Shown: positions 17,146 to 23,613 of the stretch, piece after piece
Layout of the letters: every line of letters starts with the position of its first letter
Numbering within the stretch: position 1 is the first letter of the stretch
Assembly (NCBI GenBank): GCA_017984135.1
Contig: JAGNZZ010000004.1
Span: 37,660-71,913, forward strand
Source of the DNA: Chitinophagales bacterium
Lineage (GTDB): Bacteria; Bacteroidota; Bacteroidia; Chitinophagales; JADIYW01
Direction: 5' to 3'
Length of the DNA stretch: 34,254 nt
Position numbers and translations under genes: made by a program
The notes under the pieces: model-generated
The model's database searches: none
Told to the model about the DNA's origin: nothing
The model's input: only the letters and a program-made list of their open reading frames with translations

Positions 17146-18753
17146 ATGAATTTTGATTATGTTATTATTGGCGGTGGTTCGGCAGGCTGTGTATTAGCCA
17201 ATCGATTATCCCAAAATCCCAACCATACAGTATGTTTATTAGAAGCTGGTCCACCAGATGATTCGCATTTTATTCACAATTGCAATCCAGTAAATATGCT
17301 GTACTTAATGAACAGTCCAAAATACAATTGGAAATATTTTGCCGAAGGCAATGCAAAAACCGGAAAGCGTAAATTTTATTGGCCTCGAGGTAAAACTTTA
17401 GGTGGCTCAAGTGCTGTAAATGCCATGATTTACACACGTGGGCATTATTCCGATTACGACCATTGGGCAGCATTAGGCAATACCGGTTGGAATTATAAAT
17501 CGGTACTTCCATATTTTAAAAAATCGGAATTACAACATCGTGGAGAAGATGCCTACCACAGTAAAGAAGGTACCATGGATGTGATTGATCCTACTTTTCA
17601 TTTTCCTCAAAGCCATGCCTTTGTTAAAGCATGCGAGCAAGCAGGTATTCCACACAATCACGACATCAATGGTGAACAATATGAAGGTGTTGATTTCTTT
17701 CAAATCAATCAAACTCCAGAAGGAAGAAGATGCCATTCTTCGGTTTCGTTTTTAAATCCGGTACGTGATAGAAAAAACATGACTATCCTAAATTATGCCC
17801 ACATAAAACGTGTATTGATTAAAGATAAATCGGCTTATGGCGTTGAATATTTTGATTTAAAAGATGGAAAAAAATTAAAAACCATCACTGCTGGAAAAGA
17901 AATCATATTAAGTGCTGGTATTATTGGCTCTGTACAAGTTTTAAAACTATCCGGCATTGGTCCTAAACAAGAACTTGAAAAACATGGGATTGAAGTTGTG
18001 TTAGATTTACCTGGCGTTGGAGAAAATTTACAAGATCATCCGGATATTATTATTCGATGTCGCGATAAAGATGGTAGTTCATTAACCACTTTTCCTTGGC
18101 CATACATGGTTCGCTTTATGTCGAAATTTTATAAAGACAACAAAGAACCATTTATTTTTACACCAACAGATGCTGGTGGTTATGTAAAATCTGACCCAAG
18201 TGTTGAAGTACCTGATTTGCAATTACAATTTGGTTCATTAAGAATGCAACCACATGGAAATGGCATTACTCCAGTAAAATCTGGATTTGTGTTGCATGTT
18301 TGCCACATGCGACCACGAAGTAGAGGAAAAGTATTATTAAAATCAGCCGATCCATTTGAAGATCCTATCATTGAAGCCAATTACTTCGATGATGAATTTG
18401 AATTAGATGCATTGGTAAATGGTGTAAAAATTGCTCGAAAAATAATTTCACAACCTGCGTTTGAGCCTTATTTTAAACGAGAAGAAGCGCCTGGACCGGA
18501 TGTGCAATCCGACGAACAAATTCGACAATTTATTTTAGACAAAGCCGAATCGGTATATCACAGTGCAGGTTCCTGTAAAATGGGCATTGACGAAATGGCG
18601 GTGGTAGATCCAGAATTAAAAGTACATGGAATTAAAAATTTAAGAGTGATTGATTCTTCCATTATGCCAACCATTACCGGAAGTAATATTCATGCACCAA
18701 CCGTAATGATTGCAGAAAAAGGAGCGGATATGATTATTAAAAGTGCTCAGTAA
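17146..18753 (+). CDS. GMC-family FAD-dependent oxidoreductase (choline dehydrogenase-like)
   Basis: This GMC flavoenzyme of 535 residues oxidises an alcohol group. The FAD-binding motif at the N-terminus is DYVIIGGGSAGCVLANRLS. GMC signature 1 lies in the region WPRGKTLGGSSAVNAMIYTR. Signature 2 is GIIGSVQVLKLSGIGP. The C-terminal active-site pair appears to be His472 in YHSAGSCKMG and His516 in GSNIHAPT, a His-His arrangement. It lacks a signal peptide and is cytoplasmic as read. Relatives include choline dehydrogenase, alkanol dehydrogenase (AlkJ) and glucose dehydrogenases, and the sequence alone does not choose between them. A perfect-stem terminator follows. The neighbouring acyl-CoA dehydrogenase would fit an alkanol/fatty-acid role, but that link is speculative. 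Confidence 0.9.
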   Translation: MNFDYVIIGGGSAGCVLANRLSQNPNHTVCLLEAGPPDDSHFIHNCNPVNMLYLMNSPKYNWKYFAEGNAKTGKRKFYWPRGKTLGGSSAVNAMIYTRGHYSDYDHWAALGNTGWNYKSVLPYFKKSELQHRGEDAYHSKEGTMDVIDPTFHFPQSHAFVKACEQAGIPHNHDINGEQYEGVDFFQINQTPEGRRCHSSVSFLNPVRDRKNMTILNYAHIKRVLIKDKSAYGVEYFDLKDGKKLKTITAGKEIILSAGIIGSVQVLKLSGIGPKQELEKHGIEVVLDLPGVGENLQDHPDIIIRCRDKDGSSLTTFPWPYMVRFMSKFYKDNKEPFIFTPTDAGGYVKSDPSVEVPDLQLQFGSLRMQPHGNGITPVKSGFVLHVCHMRPRSRGKVLLKSADPFEDPIIEANYFDDEFELDALVNGVKIARKIISQPAFEPYFKREEAPGPDVQSDEQIRQFILDKAESVYHSAGSCKMGIDEMAVVDPELKVHGIKNLRVIDSSIMPTITGSNIHAPTVMIAEKGADMIIKSAQ

Positions 18754-18817
18754 ATTTTAAGGATGAATGGAAAATTATTATTATTTTTTCCACTGATTAC
18801 ATTCATAAAAACAAAAA

Positions 18818-18855
18818 AAAGAAGGCTGACGAATGTCAGCCTTCTTTTGTCTTAT
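18818..18855. terminator. Bidirectional rho-independent terminator between convergent genes
   Basis: A perfect 13-bp stem (18818-18830 with 18835-18847, sequence AAAGAAGGCTGAC) has a GAAT loop. It is preceded by an A run and followed by TTTTGTCTTAT, so it is built to stop transcription from both sides. It lies in the 112-bp gap between the GMC oxidoreductase (plus) and the acyl-CoA dehydrogenase (minus). Confidence 0.93.
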
Positions 18856-18865
18856 TTATTATTGA

Positions 18866-20653
18866 TTACAGATTGTATTTTCCTGCTTCAATAATTTTCG
18901 CAGCAATTCTTCTGCGAGCCTCTTTTACATTAAACGGTTCGTATTTTGTAAAACGTTTTAAGCCCATCAACATAATACGCAACTCATCTCCTTCTGCATA
19001 CGACTGTAAGGCATCTTTACCAAATACATTGATTTTGTTCATAGCATCATTGATAAATACTTTTAAAATATCAACATAAATTTCATTTGCTTTTTCACCT
19101 TTCTCAAATATTTTTTCGACGCGTAACAGTAAAGATTCTGCCGTATAGATTTGAATCAACATATCAGCAGCATTCATGATGATTTCTTGCTCATCTTTCA
19201 TTTTCGCCATTAATTTTTGAACAGCACCACCAGCCACTAACAAGAATGCTTTTTTTGCATTTTTGATGGCTTTATGTTCTGCTGCAAATGCACCTTCATC
19301 CTCACTACTGAAATCAGGAACGCTCATTAATTCTTTTTGAATAGCCATGCCAGGTGTCATCAAATCAATTTTGCCACTCATCGCTTTTTTTAGCAACATA
19401 TCAATAGATAATAAACGGTTGATTTCGCTGGTTCCTTCATAGATACGAGCGATACGAGAATCTCTATAGGCACGAGCAGCAGAAGTTTCTTCGGAGAAGC
19501 CCATTCCACCGTGAATTTGTACATTCTCATCAACGATATAATCTAGCACTTCAGAACCTAAAACTTTAACGATAGAACATTCAATGGCATATTCTTCCGC
19601 AGCACCCAACAAGGCTTTGCTAAATTCCTTACCTGCATCTAAGTTGTCGTGTTCCAATTTTCCAATATCATTGGCACAACGATAAGTAGCCACTTCTAAT
19701 GCAAATAATTGGATAGCCATTTCGGCAATTTTATGTTGAATAGCACCAAATGTGCTGATTTCTTTACCAAATTGAGTTCTTTCATTGGCATATTGAACCG
19801 CCATATTAAATGCTTGACGTGCACCACCTAAAGCAGTAGCACCTAATTTATAACGACCAATATTTAAGATGTTAAAAGCGATTAAATGGCCTTTACCACG
19901 TTCGCCCAACATGTTTTCTACCGGAATACGACAATTTTCGAAAAATACTTGTCGAGTAGATGAACCTTTGATGCCCATTTTATCTTCTTCGGCACCTAAG
20001 TTTAATCCAGGAGTACCTTTTTCTACTAAAAATGCTGTAAATTCTTTGCCATCTATTTTAGCAAAAACGGTAAATGAATGTGCAAAACCGGCATTGGTAA
20101 TCCACATTTTTTGTCCATTTAAAATCCATTCTTTACCATCTTCAGAAAGTGTGGCAATGGTTTTTGCGCCTAAAGCATCAGAACCAGAACTAGGCTCTGT
20201 TAAGCAGTAAGATGCTGCCCATTCACCAGTAGCTAATTTGGGTAAGAATTTTTGTTTTTGAGCTTCATTTCCAAAATATAAAATAGGCAAAGTACCGATT
20301 CCAATATGGCAAATGGCAGTGGTTGCAAATGAACCGGTTCGACCAAATTCTTCTGCAATGATACAACCTGTAATTACATCCTGATTCATGCCACCATACG
20401 TTTCAGGAATAGCAGTGGACAACAAGCCTAAACCGCCGGCAGTACCTAATAATTCCATTGATAAACCTGGCTCTTGTTTTTCGTATTCTTTCCAACGTGG
20501 CATTACTTCTTTTTCTACAAAGTCAGATGCCATAGAACGCACCATCAATTGTTCTTCGGTGTAATCTTCCGGAGTAAATACTTGTTCTGTGGTCGATTCT
20601 TTAATAATGAATTCACCACCTTTTAATGATTTAATTTGATCTAACGTTTCCAT
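18866..20653 (-). CDS. Acyl-CoA dehydrogenase (long, ~600-residue type)
   Basis: This enzyme catalyses the FAD-dependent first step of beta-oxidation, acyl-CoA to trans-2-enoyl-CoA. The core of ~430 residues has the ACAD signatures ASYCLTEPSSGSDALGAKT and QIHGGMGFSEE. The catalytic-base region is RIYEGTSEINR, where the Glu of YEG matches the medium-chain enzyme base. A C-terminal extension of ~160-170 helical residues brings it to 595, the length of the VLCAD-like group rather than the 380-residue short/medium-chain group. Electrons would go to ETF, whose genes are not in the window. It is probably its own transcription unit, with an inverted repeat (20679-20694) upstream. The lipoprotein gene lies between it and the other fatty-acid genes. 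Confidence 0.94.
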   Translation of the reverse strand: METLDQIKSLKGGEFIIKESTTEQVFTPEDYTEEQLMVRSMASDFVEKEVMPRWKEYEKQEPGLSMELLGTAGGLGLLSTAIPETYGGMNQDVITGCIIAEEFGRTGSFATTAICHIGIGTLPILYFGNEAQKQKFLPKLATGEWAASYCLTEPSSGSDALGAKTIATLSEDGKEWILNGQKMWITNAGFAHSFTVFAKIDGKEFTAFLVEKGTPGLNLGAEEDKMGIKGSSTRQVFFENCRIPVENMLGERGKGHLIAFNILNIGRYKLGATALGGARQAFNMAVQYANERTQFGKEISTFGAIQHKIAEMAIQLFALEVATYRCANDIGKLEHDNLDAGKEFSKALLGAAEEYAIECSIVKVLGSEVLDYIVDENVQIHGGMGFSEETSAARAYRDSRIARIYEGTSEINRLLSIDMLLKKAMSGKIDLMTPGMAIQKELMSVPDFSSEDEGAFAAEHKAIKNAKKAFLLVAGGAVQKLMAKMKDEQEIIMNAADMLIQIYTAESLLLRVEKIFEKGEKANEIYVDILKVFINDAMNKINVFGKDALQSYAEGDELRIMLMGLKRFTKYEPFNVKEARRRIAAKIIEAGKYNL

Positions 20654-20678
20654 TTATTTTTAGCTGTTTGGATTTAAG

Positions 20679-20694
20679 TTCCGAGTGTTCGGAA
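20679..20694. promoter_or_regulatory. Inverted repeat TTCCGA-N4-TCGGAA, candidate operator of the acyl-CoA dehydrogenase gene
   Basis: Perfect 6-bp arms surround a 4-bp spacer, centred 33 bp upstream of the acyl-CoA dehydrogenase ATG. It is GC-rich compared with its very AT-rich surroundings, which makes a chance palindrome less likely. It differs from the operator of the TetR gene at 26032, so a different regulator may act here. The operator role is inferred. Confidence 0.45.
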
Positions 20695-20896
20695 TGAAAA
20701 TTAATACACTAAGATAAGCTGTTCTAGATGCAAAAAAAAAAATTGTTTTTTATGGAATTGTTAGGGTTTTCTGCTATCTAAAATGTTAAATTATTAAATA
20801 AAATATTAATCAATGTCTTTAGATAAATCGGAACTGTACTATTTGATTCAAAACTAACAAAAAATAATCGTCGTTTTATAGAATATCTTGAAACAT

Positions 20897-20932
20897 TCTT
20901 ATTCGGTTGGCGAGGACACCAACCGATAAATC
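20897..20932. repeat. Dispersed hairpin repeat, copy 1
   Basis: This 36-nt segment matches 21959-21994 at 30 of 36 positions, in the same orientation. Its core is a hairpin with arms CGGTTGG (20904-20910) and CCAACCG (20919-20925). It begins just after the lipoprotein stop codon. No long T run follows, so it is a weak terminator at best. It looks like a REP-type intergenic element. The two copies flank the lipoprotein gene. Confidence 0.6.
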
Positions 20933-20935
20933 AAA

Positions 20936-21790
20936 TTAATATTCAAATCTACATACCTTCCTATTCGACTCTATAAGAGAATCAAGTAAAGTAATAGGAT
21001 CTTTTGAAAACAAATCAAAATAACAGGAAACTACTCTGTTTTTACTATCCAATTCATAATGATATTTTTCGTAAGTTCCGGATAGTTCATCCATGAAACT
21101 ATTCCAATACCAACATTCATCCACCAACTTCATATTTAAGTTCGGATAAGGATACATACACCATTCATTAGCTGGAATTCCTGACAAGCTTGGACATTGT
21201 GTATTATTATTAATTGACGTATACGTACATTCATATTTTTTTTCTATCGGAGAAGCGTTAGAAGTATAAAAACTCATTTTAGTAGCGTTGATAGAATCGG
21301 GCTCATATTGACAATAAAAATTCAATCCACTACTAGAACCTGCACTAGTTGAGGAAAAGGATGAAAAAAATTGAAAGTCGTTTAATCTATAACCATTTAT
21401 TAAATCATCGGTATATGTGTCGTTAAATATATTATAGAAAAGGTATTCACTATCAAATGTATTATTCTGAAACTTCATTACCCAAACATTTTGTGTAGAA
21501 TCAGCAGGCATTTCTTTAAATATAATTTGTTTAGTGGCATATTTTGAATAGTTGAAACGAATAACATTCTTGTCCCCATTCGTCTCTATTCGTATGACAC
21601 TATCAAAATACGGTTTAGTATCTACTTTAAATAAAAAAATGATGAGTGAATCAGGTGTTGTATTGTCATTGTCTAGGTTATAATAAATAATCTTCTTTGG
21701 AAGTTTATTTGAATTTTGGTTTATTTCTTTTTTTTTGCAAGAAAATGTTACTATAAAAAAACATAAGTATAATATGTGTCTAATTTTCAT
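20936..21790 (-). CDS. Hypothetical lipoprotein
   Basis: This is an unrecognised lipoprotein of 284 residues. MKIRHILYLCFFIVTFSC shows a lipoprotein signal peptide with the lipidated Cys18 in FSC, followed by a charged KKK tract. I chose ATG 21790. A 33-codon in-frame extension to 21889 exists, but it runs through a repeat-like sequence and would bury the signal peptide. The mature part is rich in Tyr, Asn, Ser and Asp, with many predicted short strands and several Cys (NTQCPSL, NEWCMY, DECWYW). No known domain is evident. It lies between the thiolase terminator and the acyl-CoA dehydrogenase and is flanked by two hairpin repeats, suggesting an independent, possibly acquired gene. Confidence 0.7.
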   Translation of the reverse strand: MKIRHILYLCFFIVTFSCKKKEINQNSNKLPKKIIYYNLDNDNTTPDSLIIFLFKVDTKPYFDSVIRIETNGDKNVIRFNYSKYATKQIIFKEMPADSTQNVWVMKFQNNTFDSEYLFYNIFNDTYTDDLINGYRLNDFQFFSSFSSTSAGSSSGLNFYCQYEPDSINATKMSFYTSNASPIEKKYECTYTSINNNTQCPSLSGIPANEWCMYPYPNLNMKLVDECWYWNSFMDELSGTYEKYHYELDSKNRVVSCYFDLFSKDPITLLDSLIESNRKVCRFEY

Positions 21791-21868
21791 ATCTAAAATT
21801 ACATTTTTTTTTAAATTTAATACTAAATCTCTACGATAAAAAAATAAAATAATTAAACGAGCACCAAC

Positions 21869-21889
21869 ATGTCGAACGAAGTGAGACAT
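21869..21889. repeat. Small hairpin, repeat-like intergenic sequence
   Basis: Arms ATGTC (21869-21873) and GACAT (21885-21889) surround an 11-nt loop containing GAACGAAGTGA. The adjacent ACCAAC and GAGCACC resemble parts of the hairpin repeat nearby, and AGAATGACAG follows at 22003. The mix looks like a degenerate dispersed intergenic repeat. I saw no other copy in this window, so this rests on appearance only. Confidence 0.35.
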
Positions 21890-21932
21890 CCCGAAAGGAA
21901 ATCGAGGCTATTTTCCTTAAAAAGAGATGGAA

Positions 21933-21962
21933 TAAAAAAACGCCAACCTAAGTTGACGTTTT
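21933..21962 (-). terminator. Rho-independent terminator of the fatty-acid oxidation operon
   Basis: The stem runs 21937-21947 with 21952-21962 (one C-A mismatch, 4-nt loop). On the minus strand it is followed by the run TTTTTTTATT. It lies 59 bp after the thiolase stop and separates the tetR-fadB-thiolase operon from the lipoprotein gene. Confidence 0.82.
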
Positions 21963-21994
21963 ATTCTGTTGGTGAGCACACCAACCAATAAATA
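21959..21994. repeat. Dispersed hairpin repeat, copy 2
   Basis: This is the second copy of the 36-nt repeat at 20897-20932 (30/36 identical, same orientation). Its hairpin has arms GTTGGTG (21968-21974) and CACCAAC (21979-21985) around a 4-nt loop. Its left end overlaps the terminator stem. Several differences between the copies fall in the paired arms yet each copy still folds, although the loop register shifts, suggesting that structure matters more than sequence. Confidence 0.6.
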
Positions 21995-22020
21995 GAAAGT
22001 TCAGAATGACAGCGATACTG

Positions 22021-23199
22021 TTATTTCAATCTTTCAATAATACCTGCAATGCCTTGTCCGCCACCAATACAAGCACTTACCATTCCGTATTTTTTATTTT
22101 GCAAGCGCATTTCATTAATTAGTTGTACGGATAATTTTGCTCCGGAGCAACCCAATGGATGACCTAATGCAATGGCACCTCCATTCGGATTAATGATATC
22201 TGGATTTAAACCTAATGTGCGAATAACCGCTAATGATTGAGCCGCAAACGCTTCATTTAATTCAATCATTTCGATGTCATCTTGTTTTAAGCCTGCTTGC
22301 TTTAATGCTTGTGGAATGGCAACCACAGGACCGATGCCCATAATACGTGGTTCGCAACCTACCACTGCGCTCGTTACTAAACGTGCGATAGGTTCGATGT
22401 TTAATTCTTTCACCATTTTTTCTGACATTACCATCACAAATGCTGCACCATCAGAAGTCTGAGAGGAATTACCTGCAGTAACTGAACCTTTAACAGCAAA
22501 TACAGCTTTTAAGGCTGCCAAACCTTCTATTGTCGTATCTTTTCGTGGTCCTTCATCGGTATCCACAATGAAAGAACGTGTTTTACGTTTGTTGTTTTGC
22601 AAGTACACTTCTTCAACAGTTACGGGAACAATTTGATCTTTAAACTTTCCGCCTTCTATTGCTGCAATTGCTTTTTGATGAGATTTAAACGAGAAAATAT
22701 CTTGATCTTCACGACTGATATTATACTGTTGCGCTACTGCTTCGGCAGTTAATCCCATAGACGAATAATAATCTGGTGTGGTTTCGGCAATACCATAATT
22801 CAATACGGTTCGCCAACCAGTCATTGGTAATAATGACATGGATTCAACACCACCAGCAATAATACATTCTGCCATGCCGGCTTTAATTTTTGCGGTTGCC
22901 ATAGCAATGGTTTCTAAGCCTGATGCACAATAACGATTCACCGTTACGCCACCAATAGACAATGGCAATCCTGCACGCAATACAATCATTCGACCGATTT
23001 GCATGCCTTGTTCTGCTTCGGGAATGGCATTTCCACAAATTAAATCATCAATACGTGATGGATCTAAATTTGGAACAGATGCAACTAAATGTTTTACAAC
23101 ATCAGCACCTAAATCATCTGGACGATAAAAGCGGAAACCGCCTTTTTTTGCTTTGCCTATCGCACTGCGATAGCCTGCTACTATATATGCTTCATTCAT
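22021..23199 (-). CDS. Acetyl-CoA C-acyltransferase (3-ketoacyl-CoA thiolase)
   Basis: This enzyme catalyses the last step of beta-oxidation, 3-ketoacyl-CoA plus CoA to acetyl-CoA and a shortened acyl-CoA. The 392 residues carry all thiolase catalytic elements. The acyl-acceptor Cys91 is in VNRYCASGLETIA. His347 is in GGAIALGHPLGCSGA, and Cys377 is in VSACIGGGQGIA; NEAFAAQ is also present. It lies downstream of the fused dehydrogenase/hydratase gene, from which it is separated by the broken four-helix-bundle gene and its flanking inverted repeats. A strong terminator follows. With the acyl-CoA dehydrogenase at 18866 and the fused enzyme at 23614, the whole beta-oxidation cycle is encoded here. 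Confidence 0.95.
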   Translation of the reverse strand: MNEAYIVAGYRSAIGKAKKGGFRFYRPDDLGADVVKHLVASVPNLDPSRIDDLICGNAIPEAEQGMQIGRMIVLRAGLPLSIGGVTVNRYCASGLETIAMATAKIKAGMAECIIAGGVESMSLLPMTGWRTVLNYGIAETTPDYYSSMGLTAEAVAQQYNISREDQDIFSFKSHQKAIAAIEGGKFKDQIVPVTVEEVYLQNNKRKTRSFIVDTDEGPRKDTTIEGLAALKAVFAVKGSVTAGNSSQTSDGAAFVMVMSEKMVKELNIEPIARLVTSAVVGCEPRIMGIGPVVAIPQALKQAGLKQDDIEMIELNEAFAAQSLAVIRTLGLNPDIINPNGGAIALGHPLGCSGAKLSVQLINEMRLQNKKYGMVSACIGGGQGIAGIIERLK

Positions 23200-23218
23200 A
23201 ATTTGAGTATTAAATATT

Positions 23219-23231
23219 AAGAAATAAGTAT
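23219..23231. repeat. Left arm of a 13-nt inverted repeat flanking the four-helix-bundle gene
   Basis: This sequence (AAGAAATAAGTAT on the plus strand) is the inverted counterpart of 23597-23609 (ATACTTATATCTT), 12 of 13 positions pairing. It touches the last base of the four-helix-bundle stop codon. In the minus-strand transcript the two arms could pair and enclose the gene in a ~390-nt stem-loop. Confidence 0.55.
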
Positions 23232-23584
23232 TAAGATCTTTTTGTTTTTATTAATTTGTAAATCATTCGTTGAATTTCCTGCAATTCACTAATAATAAGA
23301 TTAACCATATCTTTGGGTAAGAATTCTATATCAACACATAATAACAATTGTGTCTCTAATTCAAAACGAGAACCGTAAGCAATCTCTAAGAAATAAGCAA
23401 ATTCTTTGTTAGAAGTTCTACTCGCTCCTTCTGCAATATTAGAAGGAATAGATACCGCACATCTTCTTATTTGGCTAGATAATCCAAATCTTTCTTCTGA
23501 TGGAAGTTGAGTAGATAAACTATATATTGATTTCACCAACATTCTTGCTTTTTGTCAAACTATCAATTCTTTGTAATTATTCAT
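23231..23584 (-). pseudogene. Four-helix-bundle protein (23S rRNA IVP/S23 family), interrupted by a TGA at a conserved Trp codon
   Basis: From ATG 23584 the frame reads MNNYKELIV*QKARMLV and continues SIPSNIAEGASR to a TAA at 23231. Codon 10 is TGA (23557-23555), exactly where the family has Trp in its VWQKA motif. A single G-to-A change from TGG would explain it. With Trp the product would be 117 residues, the normal size. Initiation at the in-frame ATG 23542 would give a 103-residue protein lacking the start of helix 1. Family members are encoded in 23S rRNA intervening sequences, as free genes, and as the Avd protein of diversity-generating retroelements. Their role as free genes is unclear. 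It interrupts the beta-oxidation operon and is flanked by inverted repeats. A sequencing error is possible. Confidence 0.75.
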
Positions 23585-23596
23585 TCTTACTACCTG

Positions 23597-23609
23597 ATAC
23601 TTATATCTT
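23597..23609. repeat. Right arm of a 13-nt inverted repeat flanking the four-helix-bundle gene
   Basis: This arm pairs with 23219-23231 (12/13). It lies between the stop codon of the fused beta-oxidation gene (23614) and the original ATG of the four-helix-bundle gene (23584), so the two arms delimit the inserted unit of about 390 bp. Confidence 0.55.
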
Positions 23610-23613
23610 GCTA

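Noticed and set aside
20936..21889. Longer version of the lipoprotein gene with 33 extra N-terminal codons
   Set aside because: The extension crosses repeat-like intergenic sequence and would place the lipoprotein signal peptide internally, so the start at 21790 is better.
23555..23557. TGA read as tryptophan (alternative genetic code)
   Set aside because: Trp is encoded by TGG throughout the window and TGA ends the tetR gene at 4860, so a nonsense mutation is the simpler explanation.
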